Assembly: GCF_023156505.1 (NCBI RefSeq)
Contig: NZ_JALNMJ010000003.1
Coordinates: 124,001 to 188,000 of the forward strand
Direction of reading: 5' to 3'
From: Roseibium sediminicola
Lineage (GTDB): Bacteria; Pseudomonadota; Alphaproteobacteria; Rhizobiales; Stappiaceae
Length of the DNA: 64,000 nucleotides
Part shown: positions 34,513 through 44,140 of the stretch, piece by piece
Layout: every line of letters begins with the position of its first letter
How positions within the stretch are numbered: the first letter of the stretch is position 1
The notes under the pieces: generated by a model
Told to the model about the DNA's origin: nothing
What the model saw: only the letters and a program-made list of their open reading frames with translations
Database searches by the model: none
Made by a program: the position numbers and the translations under genes

Positions 34513-35554
34513 GGGAGGTCTCGCTTGGAAGGGGGGCATCCGGCCGAATCAAGTTCTCGGTCCTGAGGTCGGACCAGAGACCGGCGGGAATGTTGGTTTT
34601 CAGAAGGGCAATGTTGGCCTCGACCTCGGTGGCGTTGACCGCGCCGGGGATGACTGTCTTGACGGCCGGATGACCGAGCACGAATTGCAGCGCGGCTGCA
34701 ATCAGCGGTACGGAATGAGAGTTGCAAACCGCCTCGATCCGGCGCACCCGCTCAAGGATGTCCGGTGGTGCCTCAGTATAGTTGTACTTGGCGCCAGGGA
34801 CGGCGCCGGTCGCGAGAATGCCGGAATTGTAAGGCCCGCCCAGAATGATGCCGACATCGCGTTTTTCGCAAAGCGGCAGGAAGCTCTCCAGGGCGTCCTG
34901 TTCCAGCAGCGTATAGCGGCCCGCGAGCAGGAAACCGTCGAAATCGGCGAGGCCCAGCAGTTTCTGGCAGACCTGCCACTCGTTGACCCCGGCGCCGATT
35001 GCGGCAATCTCGCCGGCATCTTTCAACTCGGTGAGCGCCCTGTAGCCGCCGTCGTCGAACAGTTCCCGCACCCGCGCATCGCTGGCTTCCTGCGACCCTT
35101 GCGAAAACGCGCAGACATCATGCACGAACAGAATGTCGGCATTGGCGACGCCGAGGCGCTCTCGGCTTGCCTCGTAGCTGCGCATGACGCCGTCATAGCT
35201 GTAGTCGAAGACGATCTTCTTCTGCGGCACGTCGACAAAGGCCTCCGGGGTCACTTCCTCGGGCGTGCAGTCGATGAGCAGGCGGCCGATCTTGGTCGAC
35301 AGGCAGATATTGTCCCGCCCGAACCGCCTGATCGCCTCGGCAAAACGCAGTTCCGAGCGGCCAAGGCCGTATTGAGGCGCCGTGTCGAAATAGCGGATGC
35401 CGTTGTCGAAGGCCGTCTGCAGGGCGGCCTGCGCATCCTCTTCGGAGACCTTGCGATAAAGATTGCCGAGCGGCGCACCGCCAAAACCCATCTCCGTCAG
35501 GTGGATCGGGCGATTGGTTCTTGCATTTAGTGGCCGCGATTTCAGAGCGGTCAT
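34502..35554 (-). CDS. Aldo/keto reductase, probable L-fucose dehydrogenase
   Basis: Oxidises L-fucose to L-fuconolactone. The protein has 350 residues from ATG 35554. The AKR barrel motifs are visible: GFGGAPLGNLY near the start, FDTAPQYGLGRSE with catalytic Asp and Tyr, and STKIGRLL with the catalytic lysine. This matches the D-threo-aldose / pyridoxal 4-dehydrogenase branch, which includes known L-fucose dehydrogenases. The position next to a lactonase and a fucose mutarotase supports the substrate call, which otherwise would be uncertain. Confidence 0.85.
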   Translation of the reverse strand: MTALKSRPLNARTNRPIHLTEMGFGGAPLGNLYRKVSEEDAQAALQTAFDNGIRYFDTAPQYGLGRSELRFAEAIRRFGRDNICLSTKIGRLLIDCTPEEVTPEAFVDVPQKKIVFDYSYDGVMRSYEASRERLGVANADILFVHDVCAFSQGSQEASDARVRELFDDGGYRALTELKDAGEIAAIGAGVNEWQVCQKLLGLADFDGFLLAGRYTLLEQDALESFLPLCEKRDVGIILGGPYNSGILATGAVPGAKYNYTEAPPDILERVRRIEAVCNSHSVPLIAAALQFVLGHPAVKTVIPGAVNATEVEANIALLKTNIPAGLWSDLRTENLIRPDAPLPSETSHAA

Positions 35555-35588
35555 GTTTATCCTCCCGGTGTTTGATTTCGGTCCGATC

Positions 35589-36302
35589 TCAGTCGAACAG
35601 GTCCGGCCGGCTTTCCGCCAGCGGCTCAAGGCGTGTGACCAGCTCACTCAGGTGTTTTTGCATCGCCTTGCGGGCCCGTTCCGGATCGCGGTCGCGAATG
35701 GCCTCGAGAATCTGCCGGTGTTCCTCATAGGCCTCATAGGCCCGGCCGCGCATGGGCAACAGCAATTGCCGGGCCCGATTGACCTGAACCCAGCCGGTCG
35801 CGGCCAGCGCGTTGAGCCTCGGATAGCCGGTGAAGGCGAAGATCAGCTCGTGCATATGTTCGTCTTCCCGGTAGAAACCGGTCTCGTCGTGGTCTTCCAG
35901 GCAGAGCGCCTGCAGACGCAGATTGCGCGTCAGTTCCGCCAGCTGCTCTTCCGTCCGTTCTTCTGCCACCCGGGCGACGGCGGCAAGCTCGATGGCTTCA
36001 CGCAGGAAGGCGCCTTCGCGGATTTCCGACATGGAGAATTTGGTCACGCGGGACCCGGATTGCGGCACGACCTCCACCAAACCTTCGGCGGCGAGTTTGG
36101 TGATCGCCTCGGTGACAGGAGAGCGCGACACGCCCAGCTGTTCGCAAATCACCTGTTTTTTCAACGGTGTGCCAGGCGGCAGGTCCATGGCGAGGATCGC
36201 TGTCCGCAAAGCCTCGTAGACGCGCTGGGCCAGCGATCCGGAGAGCTTGCTGATGTCCGGCAGGGTGATGTCCGGGAAGTCGTGTTCGGTGCTCAGGGAC
36301 AT
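35589..36302 (-). CDS. GntR-family (FCD) regulator of the fucose locus
   Basis: This cytoplasmic regulator has 237 residues. The N-terminal winged helix (LRTAILAMDLPPGTPLKKQV; CEQLGVSRSPVTEAITKLAA) and the all-helical FCD ligand domain with metal-type histidines (DEHMHELIFAFTG and AMQKHLSEL) are clear. It lies first in the minus-strand operon, 20 bases from a perfect palindrome overlapping the divergent promoter. The effector is probably fucose or a pathway acid. Confidence 0.88.
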   Translation of the reverse strand: MSLSTEHDFPDITLPDISKLSGSLAQRVYEALRTAILAMDLPPGTPLKKQVICEQLGVSRSPVTEAITKLAAEGLVEVVPQSGSRVTKFSMSEIREGAFLREAIELAAVARVAEERTEEQLAELTRNLRLQALCLEDHDETGFYREDEHMHELIFAFTGYPRLNALAATGWVQVNRARQLLLPMRGRAYEAYEEHRQILEAIRDRDPERARKAMQKHLSELVTRLEPLAESRPDLFD

Positions 36303-36321
36303 GATTATCTCGATTAGTATG

Positions 36322-36339
36322 CTAACATGTTAGTTGACA
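36322..36339 (+). promoter_or_regulatory. Operator and -35 element of the plus-strand fucose operon
   Basis: CTAACATGTTAG (36322-36333) is a perfect 12-base palindrome directly followed by TTGACA (36334-36339), which suits a -35 element of a promoter reading toward the dehydratase gene. A GntR-type dimer here would block polymerase. This also argues against using the TTG of TTGACA as a translation start. Confidence 0.65.
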
Positions 36340-36420
36340 CAGTTGTCCTGTCAAGCTTATCGTCGGGTCAAATCGGAGCTCGACAAAACCCAAATCGGGG
36401 CCGAACCGGGAGAAACATTC

Positions 36421-37947
36421 GTGCTGCAGCCTCATGCCAATTCAATCCTTCTCAACGCCGATGATAACGTGGTCATCGCCCTTGAGGATATTGAAGCCGG
36501 AAAACAGGCAGCCTTTGTGGATGCGCCTCTGGTGAACGAAATCCAGCGTGGCCACAAGATCGCGCGAAGCCCCATTGCCACCGGTCAGAATGTCATCCGT
36601 TATGGTCAGATCATCGGCCAGGCAAAATCCGACATTCGTCCCGGCGAGCATGTCCATGTCCACAATCTCGGCATGGGCGACCACAGTCAGGATTACCAGC
36701 ACGCGGAAGCCTCTGTTCCGCTTGCGCCCATAACGGACGAGCGAACCTTCATGGGCTACCGCCGGGCGACGGGGCGGGCGGGCACACGCAACTACATCGG
36801 CATTCTGACTTCCGTGAACTGCTCGGGGTCTGTCGCCAAGTTCATTGCCGAGGCGGCCGAGAAATCCGGCCTTCTCGACGAATTTCCGAATGTCGACGGC
36901 ATCGTTCCGATTGTCCATGGCACCGGCTGCGGCATGTCGGCCAGGGACGAGGGCTACGCAACCCTGTTCCGGACCCTGTCCGGCTACGCGCAGCATCCGA
37001 ATTTCGCCGCGATCTTGCTGATCGGACTTGGCTGCGAGGTCATGCAGATTGCCGATCTCGTCGGCGAGCGCAAGATCCGCACGGGCGGCGACTTGCGCTA
37101 CATGACGATCCAGCAGACCGGCGGCACTCGCAAGACCATCGAAGCGGGGCTGAAGGAACTGCGCGAGCTGGCAGCGTTGGCGAATATAGCTGTGCGCACG
37201 CCGATTCCGGTGTCGGAAATCACGGTCGGCATGCAATGCGGCGGCTCGGACGGTTATTCCGGCATCACCGCCAATCCGGCCCTTGGCATTGCGTCCGATC
37301 TTTTGGTGCGCCACGGCGGCACCACCATCCTGTCGGAAACCTCCGAGATCTATGGCGCCGAGCATCTTCTAACCCGCCGGGCGGTCTCGGTCGATGTCGG
37401 CAGGAAGCTGATCGAGCGTGTGCGCTGGTGGGAGGACTACACCGCGCGAAACGGCGGCGAGATGGACAACAATCCGTCGCCCGGCAACAAGCGCGGCGGC
37501 TTGACCACCATCCTGGAAAAATCCCTGGGCGCGGCTGCGAAGGGCGGGTCGGCGCCGCTGGTGGATGTCTACAAGTTCGGCGAGCCGATCGACAAGAAGG
37601 GTTTCGTCTTCATGGACAGTCCCGGCTTCGATCCGTGTTCCGTCACCGGCCAGATTGCGTCGGGTGCCAACATCATCGTCTTCACAACGGGGCGCGGCTC
37701 GGTCTCCGGCTACATGCCGACGCCCTGCATCAAGCTGGCGACCAACAGCGAGATGTATGGCCGCATGTCCGAGGACATGGACATCAATTGCGGCGATGTC
37801 ATTTCGGAAAACGTCAGCCTGGAGGCCAAGGGCGAGGAGATCTTCGAAAAGATCATCGCCGTTGCCTCTGGCGCGAAGTCGAAGAGCGAGAAGCTCGGCT
37901 TCGGCGGCGTCGAATTCGTGCCGTGGCAAATCGGCGCGGTGATGTAG
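36421..37947 (+). CDS. UxaA-family dehydratase, probable L-fuconate dehydratase
   Basis: Probably dehydrates L-fuconate to 2-keto-3-deoxy-L-fuconate. The protein has 508 residues from GTG 36421, which has gggag 9 bases upstream; the frame is open back to 36334 but that part overlaps the promoter. The N-terminal SAF domain (LLNADDNVVIALEDIEAGK) and the large altronate-dehydratase domain (GTRNYIGILTSVNCS; MQCGGSDGYSGITANPA; FMDSPGFDPCSVTGQIASGA) are fused, as in UxaA/GarD. Fucose pathways often use an enolase-superfamily enzyme here; a UxaA-type protein is the analogue seen in Campylobacter jejuni. Altronate or galactarate are less likely substrates given the neighbours. Confidence 0.85.
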   Translation: MLQPHANSILLNADDNVVIALEDIEAGKQAAFVDAPLVNEIQRGHKIARSPIATGQNVIRYGQIIGQAKSDIRPGEHVHVHNLGMGDHSQDYQHAEASVPLAPITDERTFMGYRRATGRAGTRNYIGILTSVNCSGSVAKFIAEAAEKSGLLDEFPNVDGIVPIVHGTGCGMSARDEGYATLFRTLSGYAQHPNFAAILLIGLGCEVMQIADLVGERKIRTGGDLRYMTIQQTGGTRKTIEAGLKELRELAALANIAVRTPIPVSEITVGMQCGGSDGYSGITANPALGIASDLLVRHGGTTILSETSEIYGAEHLLTRRAVSVDVGRKLIERVRWWEDYTARNGGEMDNNPSPGNKRGGLTTILEKSLGAAAKGGSAPLVDVYKFGEPIDKKGFVFMDSPGFDPCSVTGQIASGANIIVFTTGRGSVSGYMPTPCIKLATNSEMYGRMSEDMDINCGDVISENVSLEAKGEEIFEKIIAVASGAKSKSEKLGFGGVEFVPWQIGAVM

Positions 37948-37999
37948 CCGCAGCCTCGAGAATTACAAGAAAACGCGCGGACGTTCGGGAGGAATTTGA

Positions 38000-38749
38000 G
38001 TGCGCCTGAAGGATAAAACAGTTCTGATTTCTGCGGCCGGCCAGGGCATTGGCCGTGCCAGCGCCATTGCCTGCGCCAGGGAAGGCGCGAAGGTCTTCGC
38101 GGTCGACATCAACGACGAGACCCTGGCGACGCTGCCCGCAGAAGCGCCGGGCATCGAGACCCGCAAGCTGGATGTCTGCGACCGCGCGTCGATAGATGCC
38201 TTGGTAGCCGAGCTGCCCGAGCTCGACGGCCTCTTCAATTGCGCCGGTTTTGTCCATCACGGCACGGTTCTCGACATCGGCGAGGACGACTGGGATTTCA
38301 GTTTCGATCTCAATGTCCGGTCCATGTACCGCATGACCCAGGCCTTTCTGCCCGGCATGCGCCTGAGGGCCAAGGCAACCGGGTCCGCCTCGATCCTCAA
38401 CATGTCCTCGATGGCCTCGTCCATCAAAGGCTTTCCGGTGCGCACGCTTTACGGCGCCACCAAGGCGGCCGTGATCGGCCTCACCAAAGGCATTGCCGCG
38501 GATTTCGTGGCCGAAGGCATTCGCTGCAATGCGCTCTGCCCGGGCACGGTCGACACGCCCTCCTTGCGGGGCCGGATCGCGTCCGCGCCGGATCCGGTTG
38601 AAGCGGAGAAGAATTTCATTGCCCGCCAGCCCATGGGCCGGCTGGCCACCGTCGACGATCTGACCCCGATGGTCGTCTACCTTTTGTCGGATGAGAGCCG
38701 GTTCGTATCCGGGCAGGCGCTCCTCGTCGATGGAGGCGTCACCATCTAG
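38000..38749 (+). CDS. SDR, probable 2-keto-3-deoxy-L-fuconate dehydrogenase
   Basis: Oxidises 2-keto-3-deoxy-L-fuconate to the 2,4-diketo acid. The protein has 249 residues with a GTG start at 38000 supported by gggagg upstream. The cofactor motif (ISAAGQGIGRAS), the NCAG motif and the catalytic SSMAS...YGATK set are present, with D38 (VFAVDI) indicating NAD preference. The C-terminus VSGQALLVDGGVTI is standard. It follows the dehydratase gene and precedes the importer genes. Confidence 0.9.
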   Translation: MRLKDKTVLISAAGQGIGRASAIACAREGAKVFAVDINDETLATLPAEAPGIETRKLDVCDRASIDALVAELPELDGLFNCAGFVHHGTVLDIGEDDWDFSFDLNVRSMYRMTQAFLPGMRLRAKATGSASILNMSSMASSIKGFPVRTLYGATKAAVIGLTKGIAADFVAEGIRCNALCPGTVDTPSLRGRIASAPDPVEAEKNFIARQPMGRLATVDDLTPMVVYLLSDESRFVSGQALLVDGGVTI

Positions 38750-38782
38750 TGACCCTTCGTCGTGGTTTGGGAGGACCGCGTC

Positions 38783-40309
38783 ATGACAAACCTGGTGAGA
38801 ATGACGGGAATCGAAAAGCGTTTCCCCGGCGTGCACGCCCTGAAAGCCGTCAGCTTCGAGCTCGACAGCGGCGAAGTCCACGCGCTTATGGGCGAGAACG
38901 GTGCCGGCAAGTCGACCTTGATGAAGATCCTGTCCGGCATCTACCCGAAGGACGGCGGTGAGCTCTTGATCGAGGGCAGGGACGTTGTGCCGGACAGTCC
39001 GCGCGCGGCTCAGGATCTCGGCATTGGTATCATTCACCAGGAACTCAGCCTGATGAACGATCTGACCGTTGCCCAGAACATCTTCATTGGCCGGGAGCCG
39101 CGCAAGCGCTTTGGACTTCTTGACGAGGCCGCGCTGAATGCGCAGGCAACCGAAATCTTCCGCTCCATGAACCTGAACATGAACCCGAAGACCGTGGTCG
39201 GAGAGCTCACAATTGCCCGCCAGCAGATGGTGGAGATCGCCAAGGCGCTGTCCTACCGCTCCAAGGTCCTGATCATGGACGAACCGACGGCGGCGCTGAA
39301 CGATGCCGAGATCGCGGAGCTCTTTACGATCATCCGGCGCCTCAAGGCCGACGGGGTTGGCATCATCTATATCAGCCACAAGATGGACGAGCTGAAACAG
39401 ATCGCCGACCGGGTCACCGTGATGCGCGATGGCGCCTATGTCGGAACGGTGGGCGCGGCCGAAACGCCGGTTTCCAAGATCATCTCCATGATGGTCGGGC
39501 GGGAGGTCACCAACGACCCCGTCACTGTCCCCGACCTGTCGGAGGCGGAAACGGTTCTGGAAGTGCGTGGCCTCAACCGCGGCAAGGAAATCCGCGATGT
39601 CAGCTTCTCCGTCCGCAAGGGCGAGATTCTGGGCTTTGCCGGACTGATGGGCGCCGGGCGTACAGAAGTCGCCCGGGCGATCTTCGGCGCGGACCCGCGC
39701 GACGGTGGTGAGATCCGCGTCCACGGCAAGCCTTGTGCGATCTCCAAGCCCTCCGACGCGGTCAGGGCCGGCATCGGCTACCTCTCCGAGGATCGTAAGC
39801 ATTTCGGTCTCGCCACCGGCATGGATGTCCGCACCAACGTCGCGCTTGCAAGCCTCGACCGTTTCTCCAGCCGCCTCGGTGTGCTCAACGAAGAGGCCAT
39901 GCGCAAGACCGCGCAGGATTATATCGGCAAGCTGGAGATCCGGACGCCGTCCGACCGGCAGGAAGTCCGGCTTTTGTCCGGCGGCAACCAGCAGAAGGTC
40001 GTCATCGCCAAGTGGCTTTATCGGGATTGTGACATCCTGATCTTCGACGAGCCAACCCGTGGCATCGATGTCGGCGCCAAGTCGGAAATCTACAAGCTTC
40101 TCAAGAACCTGGCTGGCGAGGGCAGGGCGGTGATCGTGATCTCCTCGGAACTGCCGGAAGTCATGCGCCTCAGCCACCGCATCGCCGTCATGTGCGAGGG
40201 CCGCCTGACCGGCATCCTGCCCGGCGGGGAACAGACCTCCCAGGAAGACATCATGCATCTCGCGACACTTCGGGCCCCGTCCATGCAGCCAGAGGGATAC
40301 CAGCAATGA
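38783..40309 (+). CDS. Fucose-locus ABC transporter ATP-binding protein
   Basis: This is a double-domain sugar ABC ATPase of 508 residues, starting at ATG 38783 (ggagg 8 bases upstream). First Walker [10 protein letters not shown], Walker [11 protein letters not shown]; second-half signature [14 protein letters not shown] with [14 protein letters not shown]. It is about 33 bases after the SDR gene and overlaps the permease gene by 4 bases. Fucose is the substrate suggested by the surrounding enzymes. Confidence 0.93.
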   Translation: MTNLVRMTGIEKRFPGVHALKAVSFELDSGEVHALMGENGAGKSTLMKILSGIYPKDGGELLIEGRDVVPDSPRAAQDLGIGIIHQELSLMNDLTVAQNIFIGREPRKRFGLLDEAALNAQATEIFRSMNLNMNPKTVVGELTIARQQMVEIAKALSYRSKVLIMDEPTAALNDAEIAELFTIIRRLKADGVGIIYISHKMDELKQIADRVTVMRDGAYVGTVGAAETPVSKIISMMVGREVTNDPVTVPDLSEAETVLEVRGLNRGKEIRDVSFSVRKGEILGFAGLMGAGRTEVARAIFGADPRDGGEIRVHGKPCAISKPSDAVRAGIGYLSEDRKHFGLATGMDVRTNVALASLDRFSSRLGVLNEEAMRKTAQDYIGKLEIRTPSDRQEVRLLSGGNQQKVVIAKWLYRDCDILIFDEPTRGIDVGAKSEIYKLLKNLAGEGRAVIVISSELPEVMRLSHRIAVMCEGRLTGILPGGEQTSQEDIMHLATLRAPSMQPEGYQQ

Positions 40310-41310
40310 CCGCCGTGAATTCAACCACGCCCCCCTCGCTTCTCGGCCGCCTGGTCGAGGCCGGCGCGCATCAGAAGCTGCTCGCCTTTGCAAGCCTGAT
40401 CCTGCTTCTGGTCGGGTTCTCCATCGCCTCGCCCAATTTCATGCAGACCTCGAACATGATCGCGATCCTGCAGGCGACCTCCGTCAACGGGGTGCTTGCG
40501 GTGGCGGCGACGCTGGTGATCATCACCGGCGGTATTGATTTGTCGGTCGGTACGCTGATGACCTTCTGCGCGGTGATCGCCGGCGTGGTCCTGACCAATC
40601 TTGGACTGCCGCTGCCGCTCGGTGTCATCGCCGCCATTGCGACCGGGGCTTTCTGCGGCCTCTGCTCCGGAACGTTCATTGCCAAGATGAAGATCCCGCC
40701 TTTCATCGCCACGCTCGGCATGATGCTGATCCTCAAGGGCCTGTCGCTGGTGATTTCCGGCACGCGGCCGATCTATTTCAACGACACGCCCGGTTTCGAC
40801 CAGATCTCGCGCGGCTCGCTGATCGGCGACATCTTCCCGGGGCTGCCGATCCCCAACGGTGTCCTGATCCTGTTCCTGGTTGCTGGAACCGCCGCCTATA
40901 TCCTCGGCCGCACCGTGCTCGGCCGTTACACGTTTGCGCTTGGCTCCAACGAGGAAGCCGTGCGGCTCTCCGGCGTCAACACGGATTTCTGGAAGATGTC
41001 GGTCTATGCGCTGGCGGGTTCCATCTGCGGCATTGCCGGCATCCTGATCGCCTCGCGGCTGAATTCCGCTCAGCCGGCGCTGGGCCTGGGCTACGAACTG
41101 GAAGCCATCGCCGCGGTCGTGATCGGCGGTACGTCGCTGTCAGGCGGGCGCGGCACCGTGCTCGGAACCCTGATCGGGGCCCTGATCATGGCTGTGCTCA
41201 CCAACGGTCTGCGCGTGCTGTCCGTTGCCCAGGAATGGCAGACGGTGGTCACCGGCGCGATCATCATCCTGGCTGTCTACGCCGACATGGTGCGCAGGCG
41301 CAGGGCATGA
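40306..41310 (+). CDS. Fucose-locus ABC transporter permease
   Basis: This is an inner-membrane permease of 334 residues of the RbsC family. A polar start precedes about nine spans, the family motif [17 protein letters not shown] and the late motif [20 protein letters not shown]. Only one permease is encoded, so it probably acts as a homodimer. It overlaps the ATPase gene by 4 bases; the binding-protein gene follows 75 bases downstream. Confidence 0.93.
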   Translation: MTAVNSTTPPSLLGRLVEAGAHQKLLAFASLILLLVGFSIASPNFMQTSNMIAILQATSVNGVLAVAATLVIITGGIDLSVGTLMTFCAVIAGVVLTNLGLPLPLGVIAAIATGAFCGLCSGTFIAKMKIPPFIATLGMMLILKGLSLVISGTRPIYFNDTPGFDQISRGSLIGDIFPGLPIPNGVLILFLVAGTAAYILGRTVLGRYTFALGSNEEAVRLSGVNTDFWKMSVYALAGSICGIAGILIASRLNSAQPALGLGYELEAIAAVVIGGTSLSGGRGTVLGTLIGALIMAVLTNGLRVLSVAQEWQTVVTGAIIILAVYADMVRRRRA

Positions 41311-41384
41311 GTTTCACCAACCAACAAGAGGGCGCTGACGCCCCGAACCCCGGCAATGCCCGGTCCAACCCACAGGAGAGGAAT

Positions 41385-42329
41385 ATGCTGAACAGACGTA
41401 CCCTCATCGGAGCTGCCAGCGCCGCCGCGCTGCTGCTCTCCGCGAATATCGCCACGGCCCAGGAAACCTACATTCCGCTGATCTCGAAAGGCTTCCAGCA
41501 CCAGTTCTGGCAGGCCGTGAAAGCGGGCGCCGATCAGGCGGCCGAGGAATTCGGCGTTGCCATCACTTTCGAAGGCCCGGACAACGAGACCATGGTCGAC
41601 CGTCAGATCGACATGCTCGCCGCCGCGCTTGCCAAGAACCCGACGGCAATCGGCTTTGCCGCCCTCGACAGCCAGGCCGCGATCCCGCTCCTGAAACAGG
41701 CGCAGGAAAAGGGCATCCCGGTGATTGCCTTTGACAGCGGCGTCGACAGCGACATTCCGGTCTCCACCGCGTCCACCGACAACGTCGCTGCGGCAGCACT
41801 TGCCGCCGACAAGATGGCCGAGCTGATCGGCGGCGCCGGCAAGGTCGCCATCATCGCTCATGACCAGACCAGCCGCACCGGCATCGACCGCGTTGACGGT
41901 TTTGCCAATCAGATCAAGGACAAGCATCCGGATATTGAAGTGGTCACTGTTCAATATGGCGGGGGCGATCATCTGAAGTCGACGGAACTGACCAAGGCTA
42001 TCCTGACCGCGAACCCCGACCTGAAGGGCATCTTCGGCGCAAATGAAGGTTCCGCGCTCGGTGTCGTCAACGGCGTCACCGAAATGGGCAAGTCGGACAT
42101 CGTCATCATCGGTTATGACAGCGGCAAGGCCCAGAAGGACGCGATCCGCAATGGCGTGATGGCCGGCGCGATCACCCAGAACCCGGTCGGCATCGGCTAC
42201 GAGACCGTCAAGGCGGCTCTCGAAGCGTCCCAGGGCAAGGAAGTTCCGGCCCATATCGACACCGGTTTCTACTGGTACGACAAATCGAACATGGACGATC
42301 CGAAGATCACCGCGGTTCTCTATGATTGA
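41385..42329 (+). CDS. Fucose-locus ABC transporter binding protein
   Basis: This is a periplasmic binding protein of 314 residues from ATG 41385 with aggagagga just upstream. The signal peptide (1-25, LLLSANIATAQE) starts with a twin-arginine-like NRRTLIGAAS, so Tat export is conceivable. The mature part is RbsB-like (IPLISKGFQHQFWQAVKAGA; FDSGVDSDIPVSTASTDN). It lies last among the transport genes, followed by a strong hairpin and the hydrolase gene. Confidence 0.92.
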   Translation: MLNRRTLIGAASAAALLLSANIATAQETYIPLISKGFQHQFWQAVKAGADQAAEEFGVAITFEGPDNETMVDRQIDMLAAALAKNPTAIGFAALDSQAAIPLLKQAQEKGIPVIAFDSGVDSDIPVSTASTDNVAAAALAADKMAELIGGAGKVAIIAHDQTSRTGIDRVDGFANQIKDKHPDIEVVTVQYGGGDHLKSTELTKAILTANPDLKGIFGANEGSALGVVNGVTEMGKSDIVIIGYDSGKAQKDAIRNGVMAGAITQNPVGIGYETVKAALEASQGKEVPAHIDTGFYWYDKSNMDDPKITAVLYD

Positions 42330-42416
42330 TCGATATAGATCATAATTAAATGCGTAACCGGGGCGGATTTTTGCTTCCATATGCAGTCTGATGGCGGCAG
42401 ATTGATCCGCACCCTG

Positions 42417-42441
42417 ACCCGGCCGCCGCAAGCGGCCGGGT
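42417..42441 (+). promoter_or_regulatory. Hairpin between the binding-protein and hydrolase genes
   Basis: ACCCGGCCGC-cgcaa-GCGGCCGGGT has perfect 10-base arms and a 5-base loop. No T-run follows. It lies 87 bases after the binding-protein stop and 25 bases before the hydrolase start, so it could cap processed mRNA or reduce read-through. Confidence 0.7.
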
Positions 42442-42465
42442 TCCAACCTCTGAGGATAGCCTTTC

Positions 42466-43320
42466 ATGAAATTGCTGAGATATGGCGCGCCGGGACAGGA
42501 AAAGCCGGGGCTTCTGGATGCCGACAACAATGTCCGCGACCTGTCTTCCATCGTGCCGGACATTGCGGGCAACGCGCTGCTGCCGGAAAGTCTCCAGCTT
42601 CTGGAATCGCTCGACGTCGACACGCTGCCGGTGGTCGAGGGCACGCCGCAACAGGACCTGCGTCTTGGTCCCTGCGTCGGCAATATCGGCAAGTTCATCT
42701 GCATCGGCCTCAACTATGCCGACCATGCCGCCGAATCCGGCATGGACGTGCCGCCGGAGCCGGTCGTCTTCAACAAGTGGACCTCCGCAATCGTCGGTCC
42801 GGATGACGACGTGAAGATCCCGCGCGGGTCTGAAAAGACCGACTGGGAAGTCGAGCTTGGTGTGGTGATCGGCAAGGGCGGGGTCTATATCGACGAAGCC
42901 GATGCCATGGACCATGTCGCCGGCTTCTGTGTCGTCAACGATGTCTCCGAACGCGAATTCCAGATCGAGCGTGCCGGCACCTGGGACAAGGGCAAGGGCT
43001 GCGACACCTTCGGTCCGACCGGCCCGTGGCTGGTGACCAAGGACGAGGTCGGCGACTTTGACGATCTCGGCATGTGGCTGGAGGTCGACGGCAAGCGCTA
43101 CCAGAACGGCTCGACCAAGACGATGGTCTACCGCGTCCCGTTCCTGGTTTCCTATCTCAGCCGTTTCATGAGCCTGCAGCCGGGCGACGTCATCTCCACG
43201 GGCACCCCTCCCGGTGTCGGCATGGGCTGCAAACCGCCGGTTTATCTCAAGGGCGGCGAAGTCATGAAACTCGGCATCGACAAGCTGGGTGTGCAGACTC
43301 AGAAGGTGACGAAGGCCTGA
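42466..43320 (+). CDS. FAH-family hydrolase, probable 2,4-diketo-3-deoxy-L-fuconate hydrolase
   Basis: Cleaves the 2,4-diketo acid to pyruvate and L-lactate, completing fucose breakdown. The protein has 284 residues with gagga upstream of ATG 42466. The metal site of the FAH fold is visible (FICIGLNYADHAAESG; WEVELGVVIGKGG; FCVVNDVSEREFQ) with the late motif ISTGTPPGVGMG. Length fits the diketo-deoxy-sugar hydrolase branch. It is the last gene of the plus-strand fucose operon. Confidence 0.88.
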   Translation: MKLLRYGAPGQEKPGLLDADNNVRDLSSIVPDIAGNALLPESLQLLESLDVDTLPVVEGTPQQDLRLGPCVGNIGKFICIGLNYADHAAESGMDVPPEPVVFNKWTSAIVGPDDDVKIPRGSEKTDWEVELGVVIGKGGVYIDEADAMDHVAGFCVVNDVSEREFQIERAGTWDKGKGCDTFGPTGPWLVTKDEVGDFDDLGMWLEVDGKRYQNGSTKTMVYRVPFLVSYLSRFMSLQPGDVISTGTPPGVGMGCKPPVYLKGGEVMKLGIDKLGVQTQKVTKA

Positions 43321-43350
43321 GGGACCAACGGAGCCTTGCTGTTTTTGAGT

Positions 43351-43502
43351 GTCGTCCCCGGCGAGCAAAGCGAGACCCGGGGCCCACTCGCATCGCCGCT
43401 TGCGATCAACCTAGGCCTTTCAGGGCTTTGCCCTCAATACGTTAAGCGCTCTGGAAATGAGTGGGGCCCGGACCTGCGCTTCGAGCGTCCGGGGTGGCCC
43501 CA
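43351..43502. repeat. Long palindromic element, family B (copy 1)
   Basis: Ends GTCCCCGG and CCGGGGTGGCC mirror each other, and inner arms GGCCCACTC / GAGTGGGGCC form another stem. The left half shares gcgagacccggggcccactcg with the element at 53545. It fills most of the gap between the fucose hydrolase and the convergent regulator gene. Confidence 0.75.
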
Positions 43503-43537
43503 GAGTTTGTTGCATCGGCTTGTTGCCGAATAATCTC

Positions 43538-44098
43538 TCACCGTCCTCCTTTGCCCGCCTCATGCCCGGACAGCCGAGCCAAAAGCACCGCGACGTTTTT
43601 CACCTGAAACTTTTTCAGAAGCCGTGCCCGGACATCTTCCACCGTGCGCGGCGACAGGCCGAGGCTGCGGGCCATCTCCTTACTGGTCTGGCCCTGTGAG
43701 AGCAGCAGCAGCACCTCGCGCTCGCGTGGGGTCAATTTCGGGCCGGCGCTGGCATTGTCGATCAAGGCAAAGCTTAGGACGATGCGCTTGAGCGGGGTTT
43801 CCGGTGTCAGTGTGCGGGCGCGGAAGCGGCACCAGATCCGGGACCCGTCCGCGCGGCGCATCAGCCGCTCGTCGGTATAGGGCAGGGACCGGCGCAAGGG
43901 TTCGAGGCCAATGTCGCGGATCTGGTGGAATTCCTGGTCGGTTCCATAGAGCTGCCGGAAACTCTGGCCGATCAGGGCGTCTTTCTCGTAGCCGAACATC
44001 TCCGCAAAACTCTCATTGCAAGTCCGGATGATCCGGTCCTCGGTGAGAGCAAGGCCCATGGGCGCATGGTCGAAGGCAAGCTGGTCAAGATCGAGCAT
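43538..44098 (-). CDS. PAS-LuxR transcriptional regulator
   Basis: This cytoplasmic regulator has 186 residues from ATG 44098. The frame stays open far upstream, but only as the antisense of the peptidase gene. Residues about 1-110 form a PAS domain (DHAPMGLALTEDRIIRTCNE; FGYEKDALIGQSFRQLYG), with MRRADGSRIWCRFRA as the PAC part. The C-terminal LuxR helix-turn-helix reads LTPREREVLLLLSQGQTSKE, then SLGLSPRTVEDVRARLLKKF. It is divergent from the catabolic operon, with a perfect dyad in between, so it is its likely activator. The signal sensed by the PAS domain is unknown. Confidence 0.88.
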   Translation of the reverse strand: MLDLDQLAFDHAPMGLALTEDRIIRTCNESFAEMFGYEKDALIGQSFRQLYGTDQEFHQIRDIGLEPLRRSLPYTDERLMRRADGSRIWCRFRARTLTPETPLKRIVLSFALIDNASAGPKLTPREREVLLLLSQGQTSKEMARSLGLSPRTVEDVRARLLKKFQVKNVAVLLARLSGHEAGKGGR

Positions 44099-44120
44099 GG
44101 AAATTGAACTCACCGTGAAA

Positions 44121-44140
44121 CTACGGTATTGGCACCGTAG
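44121..44140. promoter_or_regulatory. Perfect dyad between the PAS-LuxR gene and the peptidase operon
   Basis: CTACGGT-N6-ACCGTAG has 7-base arms; a further half-site acggta follows at about 44145. It lies 23 bases from the regulator start and 51 bases from the divergent peptidase start. The spacing resembles operators of LuxR-type dimers. Confidence 0.65.

Noticed and set aside
37853-40393. An 846-residue minus-strand frame
   Set aside because: Antisense to the SDR and ABC ATPase genes; its histidine/aspartate-rich composition is the usual mirror of GC-rich coding DNA.
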